Assembly (NCBI RefSeq): GCF_028682635.1
Contig: NZ_JANHLK010000014.1
Span: 1-64,000, forward strand
Direction of reading: 5' to 3'
Length of the DNA: 64,000 nt
Source: Pseudomonas putida
Lineage (GTDB): Bacteria; Pseudomonadota; Gammaproteobacteria; Pseudomonadales; Pseudomonadaceae
Below the pieces are notes generated by a model. The model was not told the DNA's origin. It saw only the letters and a list, made by a program, of their open reading frames with translations, and did not search any database. The position numbers were made by a program, and so were the translations under genes. Positions 17,544 to 25,442 of this stretch are shown here, piece by piece. The first letter of the stretch is position 1. Every line of letters begins with the position of its first letter.

Positions 17544-19001
17544 TCAGCAGAGCGTTCTCCTGTCCAGAACCCTGAACCTCAAGTGCACGGATGTGCCCTG
17601 TTTTTCCTGGATGGTCAGACTCGCTTCGCCGCCGAAGCTTTCCATGATCTGCTTGACCATGATGAACCCTATACCGAGCCTGCCGTGTCGGGTGGTGTAG
17701 AAAGACTTGTAGGCCATCATTTGCTGTTGTCGTGCAGAGCCACCCCCGGTGTCGCCAATGGTGAGGTTCAGCCACTGTCGGGCTTCATCCACGCTCGTCT
17801 GGATAGTCAGTTTTCCTGCTGTCGGCATCGCTTCTATGGCATTGGCAATGACGCTATTGAAAATCTGCGAAAGCAAAAGCGGATGACTGATTATCCAGGG
17901 CGAGGGCTCATTCTTGAACTCGACCTGGATTTTTGCATGACGCAGTTGCGCGCTGAAACTGTCGAGTGTGGCCTGTAGCATCGGCATCGGATCCACCCGT
18001 TCTGCCTCGCCGCGGATCGGGCCCAGGCACAGCAGTAATTCCTGCACCCAGCGCGACATCCGATCCACCTGGCCGACAATGTCTTCGATCTGCTTCTTTG
18101 CAGGCTGGCCTTCCATGTCTTTCGCCAACTCTGCGCTGGAACGGATGCAGGCCAGTGGATTGCGAAGGCTGTGGGCGACGGCGGTGGACATTTCACCCAA
18201 GCCAACGTAGGTCTTGTTGGCAACGACTTGCTCCTCTTGCGAGGCCAATTGAACCGAGGTTCGTCGAGCAATCCGGTAAATCGCGAAATAAAGCAGCAGG
18301 CCGCCCATCGTGGTCAGCCAGATTATCCAGTGCCCGCGATTGAGGCGTTCAATCAGGTCGAAGGGCTCCCGGTAAATTTCAACCACCGCCAGAATGTTGC
18401 CCTGGCCATCGGCGAGAGGGATGTAACTCTCGATGAAGAACTTTTTCGGCGGGTGCAGGAATTTCTGCTCGCTGCGGCCTGCATCAACCTTACTGTATCG
18501 AGTGGATATACGTTCTTTGGAGTTGAATGCCTCTTCCAGCTCGTCATTCAAAAATACTTGCCCAACCAACTTCGGGTTGGTGGACCAGATGACTGTTCCA
18601 AGGGGAGAGTAAATGGAGATCAGGAGCGAGTTTGGCAGACGCGATAGATAATCCACGAGCTCGGAGCTGACAGCCTGCCTGCTCTGCCTGGTTTCTTCTG
18701 ACGTCCTCTCATGTTGAACGAATGGCCGGCCTTCCTCGATCTGCATGGCCGCCAGCCCGCGATGACGTATCTCGCCTTTTGCAATGGTCTGGATGAACTG
18801 CGCCGACATCAGGGCATCGCGTTCAAGACTTTCCGCGACCAGGAAGTTTGTCGAAAAAGAACCCAACCCAAACGCTATGACGCTGATGAGCAGGAAACTG
18901 GCGATCGAAAACCAGCGCAGGAGATTGAATTGTCGAGTGGGTGCAATCGCGTCAGCCGTTCTACGGTGAAAGCGTTTATGCAATACGTCGATTGCCGGCA
19001 T
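17544..19001 (-). CDS. Orphan membrane sensor histidine kinase
   Basis: A 485-residue kinase: membrane helix about 30-52, a periplasmic sensor domain of some 175 residues, a second helix near 235-255, then a HisKA domain with the phosphoacceptor in AVAHSLRNPL (His near 276) and a HATPase domain with an N-box NAIEAMP and G-boxes DTGGG and GLGIGF (the latter slightly divergent as RLGIGF). The start at 19001 has AGGAG eight bases upstream; an earlier ATG at 19049 lacks one. No response regulator is next to it. It converges on the Srf operon with an 18-base gap, so it may or may not serve that system. Confidence 0.88.
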   Translation of the reverse strand: MPAIDVLHKRFHRRTADAIAPTRQFNLLRWFSIASFLLISVIAFGLGSFSTNFLVAESLERDALMSAQFIQTIAKGEIRHRGLAAMQIEEGRPFVQHERTSEETRQSRQAVSSELVDYLSRLPNSLLISIYSPLGTVIWSTNPKLVGQVFLNDELEEAFNSKERISTRYSKVDAGRSEQKFLHPPKKFFIESYIPLADGQGNILAVVEIYREPFDLIERLNRGHWIIWLTTMGGLLLYFAIYRIARRTSVQLASQEEQVVANKTYVGLGEMSTAVAHSLRNPLACIRSSAELAKDMEGQPAKKQIEDIVGQVDRMSRWVQELLLCLGPIRGEAERVDPMPMLQATLDSFSAQLRHAKIQVEFKNEPSPWIISHPLLLSQIFNSVIANAIEAMPTAGKLTIQTSVDEARQWLNLTIGDTGGGSARQQQMMAYKSFYTTRHGRLGIGFIMVKQIMESFGGEASLTIQEKQGTSVHLRFRVLDRRTLC

Positions 19002-19255
19002 AGGGCGTACTCCTGGGTATGCTGTGGAAGTTCCAGCAACTTCAACCACTCATCCAAGCCCTGCAGGAGCAGCACTATCCATGCCAATGATTTGTCCGGA
19101 TGACATGCCCAACACCTGTGCAACGCCGCGCTTGGTGGTGCGCCTTGCAATCATTTCGCCAGGAAAAACGCCAGGCACCAAGCGGGTTTCACAACCCATG
19201 TTTGGGGGGATTTCCCCTGCGTTTGGGATAGCGATTGCTCAGGAGGCGTTCACGC

Positions 19256-21115
19256 TCACGCCTGATCCATCGCCTCGGCCATCCCCTGATCCTCACCCAG
19301 AAAACCACCACTCTGATGCTGCCAGAGCCGCGCGTAGGTGCCGTTTCTTTCCAGCAGTTGAGCGTGGGTACCTTGTTCGATGATGCGTCCCTCATCCATG
19401 ACAATCAGCCGATCCATGGCCGCAATGGTCGACAGTCGATGGGCGATGGCGATGACGGTCTTGCCCTGCATCATTTCATCGAGGCTTTCCTGGATGGCGA
19501 CTTCGACTTCGGAGTCCAGGGCACTGGTGGCCTCGTCCAGTAACAGGATCGGAGCGTTCTTGAGCATCACCCGGGCGATGGCGATGCGTTGGCGCTGGCC
19601 GCCCGAGAGCTTGATGCCACGCTCACCCACCAGGGTGTCATAGCCGCTATGGCCTTGCCGATCGCTCAGTTGGCTGATGAAACCGTCGGCCTGGGCATTG
19701 GCCGCGGCGCTGCGGATCTGCGCGTCGGTCGCGTCCGGGCGACCGTAGGCGATGTTGTCGCGAATGGAGCGGTGCAACAGGGATGTGTCCTGAGTGACCA
19801 TGCCGATGGCGCTGCGCAGGCTGTCCTGGGTCACCTGGGCGATGTTTTGCCCGTCGATGCGAATCTCGCCGCTGTCTACGTCATAGAAACGCAGCAGCAG
19901 GTTGATCAGCGTCGATTTGCCTGCACCGGAACGACCCACCAGGCCGATCTTTTCGCCTGGGCGGATGTTCAGGCTCAAGCCGTCGAGCACCTGGCGTTCA
20001 CCGTTGTAGTTGAAGCTCACCTTGTCAAAGGTCACCGCGCCGCCAGAGGGCACCAGCACGCTGGCGTTCGGCGCGTCCTGCACCTTGGGGCCCCGGGTCA
20101 GGGTGGCCATGCCATCCTGCACGGTGCCGATGTTTTCGAACAGCGAAGTCATTTGCCACATGATCCAATGCGACATGCCATTGATACGCAACGCCATGGC
20201 CGTGATTGCCGCCACGGCACCTGCACCGACCTCACCCTGGTGCCATAGCCACAGGGCATAGCCACCTGCTGCCATGATCAACGCCACCACCAACGCCTGG
20301 TTGACGATCTCGAACTGGCTGACCAGGCGCATCTGGCGAAAGCCGGTTTGCTTGAAATCCTCCATCGCCGCGCGCGCAAAATGCGCTTCACGATTGGAGT
20401 GGGAGAACAGTTTCACTGTGGTGATATTGGTGTAGGCGTCGGAAATACGCCCCGTCATTGACGATCGCGCATGAGCCTGTTCCTGCCCGACTTGCCCCAG
20501 GCGAGGCACGAAGTACAGCATGGCCAGCCCGAACAACGCGACCCAGGCAATAAAAGGCAGCATGAGTTTCAGGGCGAAGCCGCCGGCCAGTGCGATGATC
20601 GCAATGAAGTAAACGCCGATTCCGGGTGCGATTTCGATGAGGGTGAACAGGACTTCGCGCACGGCCAATGCCGTCTGCATCACCTTGGTCGTGACCCGGC
20701 CTGAGAATTCATCGGAAAAGAATGAGAGGCTTTGACGCAGCATCAGCCGATGGAAGTCCCAGCGCAGGCGTAGCGGCAGATTGATCGCCAATATCTGGTG
20801 CTGCACCATGGTGCGAAGGGCCACCAGCCCGATGCTGGTGAGCAATACAATCGCGATCCCCCACAGCACTCGACTTTCCTGCCCGTTCGCATCGCCACCG
20901 GCCTGCCATGTCGAGAGCAGGTCCACGACCTGCCCAAGAAAGGAAAACAGCCAGGCTTCGTAGATCGACACACTGGCACTGAGCAGCGCAAGCAAAAGGA
21001 CATAACCGCGGGCGCCTCGCATGCAGGCCCACAGGAACCGCATCAGGCCGACAGGCGGTGGTGGAGCTTCGTCGGGGGGAAATGGGTCGAGCCTTTGTTC
21101 AAACACGCGAAGCAT
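19256..21115 (-). CDS. ABC exporter, fused membrane and ATPase domains (MsbA-like)
   Basis: A 619-residue half-transporter that must dimerise. Six membrane helices occupy about residues 35-330 and the nucleotide-binding domain about 360-600, with Walker A GRSGAGKST near 395, signature LSGGQRQR, Walker B ILLLDEATSALD and the H-loop AHRLST. GGAGA lies seven bases before the start. The substrate cannot be read from sequence; multidrug or lipid export are the common roles. It is monocistronic and divergent from the FleN-like gene. About 254 bases between its stop and the kinase start contain nothing I can name. Confidence 0.88.
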   Translation of the reverse strand: MLRVFEQRLDPFPPDEAPPPPVGLMRFLWACMRGARGYVLLLALLSASVSIYEAWLFSFLGQVVDLLSTWQAGGDANGQESRVLWGIAIVLLTSIGLVALRTMVQHQILAINLPLRLRWDFHRLMLRQSLSFFSDEFSGRVTTKVMQTALAVREVLFTLIEIAPGIGVYFIAIIALAGGFALKLMLPFIAWVALFGLAMLYFVPRLGQVGQEQAHARSSMTGRISDAYTNITTVKLFSHSNREAHFARAAMEDFKQTGFRQMRLVSQFEIVNQALVVALIMAAGGYALWLWHQGEVGAGAVAAITAMALRINGMSHWIMWQMTSLFENIGTVQDGMATLTRGPKVQDAPNASVLVPSGGAVTFDKVSFNYNGERQVLDGLSLNIRPGEKIGLVGRSGAGKSTLINLLLRFYDVDSGEIRIDGQNIAQVTQDSLRSAIGMVTQDTSLLHRSIRDNIAYGRPDATDAQIRSAAANAQADGFISQLSDRQGHSGYDTLVGERGIKLSGGQRQRIAIARVMLKNAPILLLDEATSALDSEVEVAIQESLDEMMQGKTVIAIAHRLSTIAAMDRLIVMDEGRIIEQGTHAQLLERNGTYARLWQHQSGGFLGEDQGMAEAMDQA

Positions 21116-21292
21116 TGTGGTCTCCGAATTGGTCAGCGAGAGGGGATTCTGCCATTTAATGGTTGCTTTGCGGGTTTGCAGGTTGAGTAATATGGCTAGG
21201 GGCCATGCCTCTGCACTAATCAGTTACCATTGGTATAAGGGAATAGTTAGCGACTACTCGCAAGCGTTCCACATGGAAGGGAATCAATAAAC

Positions 21293-22117
21293 ATGGATGG
21301 TGTGCATTCTGTGCAGGTTATTGCCGTGACCGGCGCAAAGGGCGGCGTCGGCAAGACGACTGTCGCGGTGAATCTTTCGTTGGCGCTTGCGAAACTTGGA
21401 AGGCGAGTGGTATTGCTTGATGGCGATCTTGGCTTGGCCAATATCGATACGCTGTTGGGGCTTTCCCGTCAGTACACGCTTGCCGATTTGATCGAGGGTC
21501 GCTGTGAGCTGTCCGATGTGCTTGTGCAGGGTCCGGGCGGGGTACGAATCGCCCCCGCGGCTTCAGGCATCCAGAGCATGGCTCATTTGTCTGCGGCCCA
21601 GCACGCAGGCCTGATCCAGGCCTTCAGTGAAATCGGGGACAGTCTCGATGTGCTGGTCATTGACACAGCCGCAGGCATCGGCGCGTCGGTGATCAGTCTC
21701 GTCCGGGCGGCCCACGAAGTCCTGTTGGTGGTCTGCGACGAACCGGCTTCGATCACCGATGCCTACGCACTGATCAAACTGCTCAATCGTGATTACGGCT
21801 TAGTCCGCTTCCGGGTGATGGTCAATATGGCGCGTAGCCCTCAGGAGGGTCGCGCCCTGTTCGCCAAACTGGCCAAGGTCACCGATCACTTCCTCGACGT
21901 TTCCCTGCGGTATGTGGGAATGGTGCCGTACGATGAATATGCGCGTAGGGCGGTGCGCAAGCAGCGAGCGGTCTACGAACAATTTCCGCACTCGAAGTGC
22001 GCCCAGGCATTTCAGGAAATCGCTTTGAAGGTTGACGCTTGGCCTTTACCGGATTCCCCTGGAGGGCATATGGAGTTCTTCGTCGAGCGACTTGTCGAAC
22101 ATTCGAGAAAGCCGTAA
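21293..22117 (+). CDS. FleN/MinD-type ParA ATPase, orphan paralogue
   Basis: A 274-residue deviant-Walker ParA/MinD ATPase. The N-terminal motif GAKGGVGKTT (residues 14-23) has the signature Lys; DGDLGLAN and DTAAGIG follow. Long stretches match my memory of Pseudomonas FleN, the flagellar-number regulator, such as the AGLIQAFS, ITDAYALIKLLNRD and MEFFVERLV segments. No flagellar gene (flhF, fliA, fleQ) is nearby, so this is a second, displaced FleN-like protein rather than the flagellar copy. Its target, perhaps another enhancer-binding protein or a polar structure, is unknown. GGAAGGGA precedes the start at a rather long distance. Confidence 0.82.
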   Translation: MDGVHSVQVIAVTGAKGGVGKTTVAVNLSLALAKLGRRVVLLDGDLGLANIDTLLGLSRQYTLADLIEGRCELSDVLVQGPGGVRIAPAASGIQSMAHLSAAQHAGLIQAFSEIGDSLDVLVIDTAAGIGASVISLVRAAHEVLLVVCDEPASITDAYALIKLLNRDYGLVRFRVMVNMARSPQEGRALFAKLAKVTDHFLDVSLRYVGMVPYDEYARRAVRKQRAVYEQFPHSKCAQAFQEIALKVDAWPLPDSPGGHMEFFVERLVEHSRKP

Positions 22118-22233
22118 AGAGCCTCAAGAGATGGAGAAGAGAAAAGGGATAGATGTATTTTTCCGGATTTATTTTTTCTGGAAATAATCCGTCCCGTTTT
22201 CGCGCTGTCGCAGCCTTGCCGGGATTTTTCAGG

Positions 22234-22344
22234 TCAGTAATACAGGTCGTCTTCGTCATCTCGCAGGTGGCAGTACCACCCATACAGCGAAGCAACAAGG
22301 GTGACAACGATCATAGCTATCAGGATGAAGATCAGATAACGCAT
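22234..22344 (-). CDS. 36-residue single-pass membrane microprotein
   Basis: An open frame from ATG at 22344 to TGA at 22234 encodes a protein beginning MRYLIFILIAMIVV. Residues 3-20 form a membrane helix, followed by an aromatic WYCH patch and a highly acidic tail (RDDEDD, ending LYY). This layout of helix, positive side and acidic tail is typical of real bacterial small membrane proteins and not of random frames. AAGGCAG lies about ten bases upstream on the minus strand. It sits in an otherwise empty interval. Function unknown. Confidence 0.55.
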   Translation of the reverse strand: MRYLIFILIAMIVVTLVASLYGWYCHLRDDEDDLYY

Positions 22345-22654
22345 CGTACTCGGCTGCCTTTTTGGTGCGAGTGTATGGTTGGGATGCGTCCTTGCTGGGG
22401 AGCGAATTTAAGCCACGTGGGCAAACTGCTGTCTGTAGGGCAATGCCCTATATGGCGGCTTTTTTTCCTTAGAAGGGGCTAGGGGGTTGCGGCGGGGGTG
22501 GCCACTAAACGGCCATTACCTTTATTTTAAGGATATTTCGTAAAGCACGGGGGCGCTGTAGAGGCAGCAGGGGTCGAATGTGCAGTTACACTCGAGAGGT
22601 GGCTTGGCTAGCAATCAGGGTGCTAGCGTAAGGAAAATTGGCAAGAGCGGCAAA
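22345..22654. other. Intergenic region before the zeta-toxin-like gene
   Basis: About 310 bases, AT-richer than the surroundings. It has the inverted repeat TGGCC-ACTAAAC-GGCCA near 22500, two GCTAGC palindromes nine bases apart near 22606-22627, and a T-run near 22462. No upstream antitoxin-like frame is seen. It must contain the promoter of the next gene; I cannot fix its boxes. Confidence 0.5.
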
Positions 22655-23410
22655 ATGACTCTAGAAGAACTTGCAATTGAAGAAGCTGCTATTGCGTTCG
22701 CGAAGGCTCAGCGTGCCTCAATCGCCCGAAAAATTGCCAACACCGACATCTTTATTCCTGAAAAATCGCCGATAACTGTTTTCATGGCCGGGTCACCAGG
22801 TGCGGGCAAGACCGAGGTCTCCAAAGCTATGGTGGAGGCTTTTGAAAGCGGGGACTTGGGCTTTGCAAGGCAGCGTGTGCTCCGTATCGATCCTGATGAA
22901 TTTCGAAGCTTGCTTCCTGGGTACACTGGATGTAACTCATATTTGTTCCAGCGGGCAGTAACAAAGATTCTCGAAAAGGTTTTGGATCGTGCATTTGAAA
23001 AGCGTTTGTCGTTCATTCTCGATGGGACGATGGCGAATATCGAGGTGGCAAAACGAAATATTGATAGGGTATTGAGGTATGGTGGCGTTGCACAAATCAT
23101 GTATGTCTATCAGCGGCCGGAGTTGGCTTGGGATTTTGTAAAAGCTCGGGAGATAACCGAGGGGCGAAACATTCCAATGGATGAGTTCGTTCGCCAATAC
23201 TTGGCTGTGCGTAGGAACATCGCCGAACTAAGACGCTGCTACGACGTAAATGTTTATGTTGATCTACTCATTAAAAATACTGATGGCTCAGACGAGTCAT
23301 ACGAGGAAGGCGTTTCGGCGGAGCAGATTGACGCTATGCTTCCTGAAACCTATGATCAGGTTGAGCTCATCAAGCTCCTAACCGAGGTCGACAGAAATGA
23401 CTGCAGCTAA
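22655..23410 (+). CDS. Zeta-toxin-family kinase
   Basis: A 251-residue P-loop protein of the zeta toxin/phosphotransferase family: Walker A GSPGAGKTE near residues 46-54, then RIDPDEFRSLLPGY and FILDGTMANIE, the order found in zeta and PezT kinases that phosphorylate UDP-N-acetylglucosamine. Start 22655 is preferred because the preceding in-frame GTG at 22580 adds an unconserved-looking tail; the ribosome-binding site is weak (GAGCGG). Base composition and codon choice are clearly less GC-rich than in neighbouring genes, a sign of transfer. A small gene overlaps its 3' end. There is no epsilon or PezA-type antitoxin upstream, so toxin activity is not certain. Confidence 0.8.
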   Translation: MTLEELAIEEAAIAFAKAQRASIARKIANTDIFIPEKSPITVFMAGSPGAGKTEVSKAMVEAFESGDLGFARQRVLRIDPDEFRSLLPGYTGCNSYLFQRAVTKILEKVLDRAFEKRLSFILDGTMANIEVAKRNIDRVLRYGGVAQIMYVYQRPELAWDFVKAREITEGRNIPMDEFVRQYLAVRRNIAELRRCYDVNVYVDLLIKNTDGSDESYEEGVSAEQIDAMLPETYDQVELIKLLTEVDRNDCS

Positions 23411-23627
23411 GACCGGAAAAACCAGTCCTATGGCTGAATTTTTCTGCAATGCGTCCCCAGAGACGAAACGGGGCGTGTTCAAAAATGTGATCAGCAAGGC
23501 CATTGCTTCTCAACGCGATGTTGTCGAGAAAGCAGAGGCCATCAAGAACGCACACAAAACTGAGAAGACTTCAGCTTACTCGGATCGTGAGACTGACGAA
23601 AAAGCTCAGCTCAGCAAAGTGTCGTAA
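23397..23627 (+). CDS. Small hydrophilic protein overlapping the zeta gene, possible partner
   Basis: A 76-residue, charged, Lys/Glu/Ala-rich protein. The first half has an amphipathic helix (SPMAEFFCNASPETKRGVF region); the second half is likely disordered. Its start lies 14 bases inside the end of the zeta-like gene, so translation is coupled, and it shares the low-GC composition. A hairpin terminator follows. It could be an antitoxin or modulator placed downstream, which is the opposite of the usual zeta order, or an unrelated passenger. I do not recognise the family. Confidence 0.6.
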   Translation: MTAAKTGKTSPMAEFFCNASPETKRGVFKNVISKAIASQRDVVEKAEAIKNAHKTEKTSAYSDRETDEKAQLSKVS

Positions 23628-23663
23628 TGCTCTTATGCGTTCGAATCGCAGCAGGTTTCCCCG

Positions 23664-23699
23664 AAAATCCGATACCGGATCTCTGGCATCGGATTTTTT
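23664..23699 (+). terminator. Rho-independent terminator after the zeta pair
   Basis: AAAATCCGAT pairs with ATCGGATTTT with a short central bulge and loop, followed by a T-run. It lies 37 bases after the small gene. The symmetry lets it act in both directions. Confidence 0.75.
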
Positions 23700-23878
23700 A
23701 TGTTTGTTCAGTAGGATCTGCTCGAGATCGACGACCTTTTCAACTTCTGCAGCGCGACGCCAGACTGCACAAAACACACTCAAAGCGAAGCCGATTCCTG
23801 TGGTGAGCGTACCAGCGTAGGCAGTGCGCACCTTGGGCGGTGATGAGAGCTTCAGTTCTTGTGTCGTAAGCTCAGAAA

Positions 23879-23910
23879 CGACAAAGCCCTGAATAATCAG
23901 GGCTTTGTCG
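23879..23910 (-). terminator. Rho-independent terminator of tRNA-Ser
   Basis: A perfect 14-bp stem (CGACAAAGCCCTGA with its complement) around a four-base loop, nine bases beyond the tRNA 3' end and followed by TTT on the minus strand. Confidence 0.85.
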
Positions 23911-23919
23911 TATCAGATA

Positions 23920-24007
23920 TGGCGGAGGCGATGGGATTCGAACTCATGGACCTGTTACAGTCGACGGTTTTCAAGACCGTTGCCTTAAACCACTCGGCCA
24001 CACCTCC
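23920..24007 (-). tRNA. tRNA-Ser (anticodon TGA)
   Basis: On the minus strand an 88-base tRNA begins GGAGGTGTGGCCGAGTGG and ends with encoded CCTCCGCCA. The acceptor stem GGAGGTG pairs with CGCCTCC (one wobble), the anticodon arm reads GGTCT-TGA-AAACC, the long variable arm typical of serine tRNA is present, and the T-loop reads GTTCGAATC. It decodes UCA. It has its own promoter and terminator. The accessory zeta patch lies on its 3' side, a usual place for integrated DNA, but no duplicated 3' end (attL) was found. Confidence 0.95.
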
Positions 24008-24025
24008 GTTTGTGTTGCGGGCGCC

Positions 24026-24053
24026 ATAATACCTGAATGAAACACACTGTCAA
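24026..24053 (-). promoter_or_regulatory. Sigma-70 promoter of tRNA-Ser
   Basis: On the minus strand TTGACA (24053-24048), a 16-base spacer, then TATTAT (24031-24026); the tRNA 5' end is 19 bases downstream of the -10 box. Both boxes are near consensus. Confidence 0.8.
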
Positions 24054-24130
24054 ACTCTCTGCATAGCTTGTTACAGGGCGTCTGTTATGATCTTTGCGAC
24101 TGAACGTTTCAAACCAACAGGAGTGTCGCC

Positions 24131-24802
24131 ATGCGCGAACAGGATTACGCAGTTAATAACAGCGTGCAGGCTGAGCAGCTAGAGGTTAGCCGCGTCCTGC
24201 GCAACACATACGGCTTGCTCGCTCTCACCCTCGCATTCAGCGGCGTGATGGCGTTTGTCGCCCAGCAGATGCGTGTCGGCTACCCGAACATCTTCGTGGT
24301 ACTGATCGGTTTCTACGGCCTTTTCTTCCTCACCAACAAGCTTCGTGATTCCGCCTGGGGCCTGGTGTCCGCCTTTGCCCTGACCGGTTTCATGGGCTTC
24401 CTGCTCGGCCCGATCCTCAACCGTTACCTGGGCATGCAGGGCGGCGCTGAGGTCGTGAGTTCGGCGTTTGCGATGACGGCCCTGGTGTTCGGCGGTCTGT
24501 CGGCCTATGTGCTGATCACCCGCAAGGACATGAGCTTCCTCGGCGGTTTCATCACGGCGGGCTTCTTTGTGCTGCTGGGTGCGACGCTGGCGAGCTTCTT
24601 CTTCCAGATCAGCGGCCTGCAACTGGCGATCAGCGCGGGCTTCGTGCTGTTCTCCTCGGTGTGCATCCTGTTCCAGACCAGCGCCATCATCCACGGCGGC
24701 GAGCGTAACTACATCATGGCTACCATCAGCCTGTATGTATCGATCTACAACCTGTTCATCAGCTTGTTGCAGCTGTTTGGCATCATGAGCCGCGATGATT
24801 GA
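24131..24802 (+). CDS. yccA: Bax-inhibitor-1/YccA-family membrane protein
   Basis: A 223-residue inner-membrane protein with seven hydrophobic helices from about residue 25 to 220 and a short hydrophilic N-terminus, the layout of the BI-1/YccA/YbhL family. In E. coli YccA is a substrate and modulator of the FtsH protease. The gene has a strong AGGAG nine bases upstream and is monocistronic, ending before a bidirectional terminator. A TATGAT hexamer at 24086-24091 may be its -10 box but the -35 is unclear. Confidence 0.9.
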   Translation: MREQDYAVNNSVQAEQLEVSRVLRNTYGLLALTLAFSGVMAFVAQQMRVGYPNIFVVLIGFYGLFFLTNKLRDSAWGLVSAFALTGFMGFLLGPILNRYLGMQGGAEVVSSAFAMTALVFGGLSAYVLITRKDMSFLGGFITAGFFVLLGATLASFFFQISGLQLAISAGFVLFSSVCILFQTSAIIHGGERNYIMATISLYVSIYNLFISLLQLFGIMSRDD

Positions 24803-24818
24803 TCGCCAGCCATGATTG

Positions 24819-24845
24819 AAAAAACCCGCTTCGGCGGGTTTTTTT
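24819..24845. terminator. Bidirectional Rho-independent terminator
   Basis: AAAAACCCGC-TTCG-GCGGGTTTTT, a stem capped by a stable TTCG loop, flanked by A-run and T-run. It lies between the convergent yccA and Lrp-type genes and can serve both. Confidence 0.92.
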
Positions 24846-24868
24846 ATGCCCGGCTTCTGTACCGGCGG

Positions 24869-25306
24869 CTATGCCATGGGTGGCAGGCGGCGCTTGACCG
24901 GGGTTTTCTTGACGATGGCGGTGTTGGTTTCGGCGTGGGTGTTGAGGCGGTCGAGCAGGGTGTCCAGTTGTTCCATCGAGCGCACATGCAGGCGGGCGAT
25001 GAAGCAGTCGTCACCGGTGACCTTGTCGCACTCGGTGAACTCGGGGATGGCCATGATCTGCCGTTCCACTTCCTGCAACTGGCCGGGCAGCGGGCGGATG
25101 CGCACGATGGCCTGCAGCTGATAACCGAAACACTTCGGGTCGATTTCCACGGTGTAGCCCTTGAGCACCCCACGTTCCTCGAGACGGCGCAGGCGCTCGG
25201 CGACGCTGGGCGAGGACAGGCCGCTGATCTGCGCCAGGGCCTTGAGCGAACGTCGCGAGTCTTCCATCAAGGCGGTGATCAGCACCTGGTCGATGTCATC
25301 GGTCAT
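24869..25306 (-). CDS. Lrp/AsnC-family transcriptional regulator
   Basis: A 145-residue regulator: N-terminal helix-turn-helix (LKALAQISGLSSPSVAERLRRLEERGV, about residues 20-46) and a C-terminal ligand-binding/oligomerisation domain of RAM type (about 65-140). It is divergent from the EamA transporter gene across 136 bases, the usual layout where an Lrp-type protein controls an amino-acid or metabolite exporter. That link is inference from position. Confidence 0.9.
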   Translation of the reverse strand: MTDDIDQVLITALMEDSRRSLKALAQISGLSSPSVAERLRRLEERGVLKGYTVEIDPKCFGYQLQAIVRIRPLPGQLQEVERQIMAIPEFTECDKVTGDDCFIARLHVRSMEQLDTLLDRLNTHAETNTAIVKKTPVKRRLPPMA

Positions 25307-25442
25307 GGCGAAACCTCAATTAGGCAGTTTTGTAAAATCGCCTTCGCATAAAAGGCAGATTCGAAGTTTAGCCTGCTTTTTGCACTGGAGCAGCGCCCCG
25401 GTCGATTGGCATACTTTGCCCATCAATCACAGGAGTCTGATG

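Noticed and set aside
23571..23831. Minus-strand frame with a hydrophobic stretch (TTGIGFALSVFCAVW) between the zeta pair and tRNA-Ser
   Set aside because: The frame can be extended upstream without finding an ATG or ribosome-binding site, and it reads through the zeta-pair terminator and into the antisense of the small gene. It may be a gene remnant, but I cannot support a start or an end.
22118..23920. attL copy of the tRNA-Ser 3' end marking an integrated island
   Set aside because: Only a short GTTCGAATC match near 23640 in the wrong orientation was found; not enough to call an attachment site.
24063..24091. Sigma-70 promoter of yccA
   Set aside because: TATGAT at 24086-24091 is a good -10 box but no -35 box lies at the right distance, so no promoter was entered.
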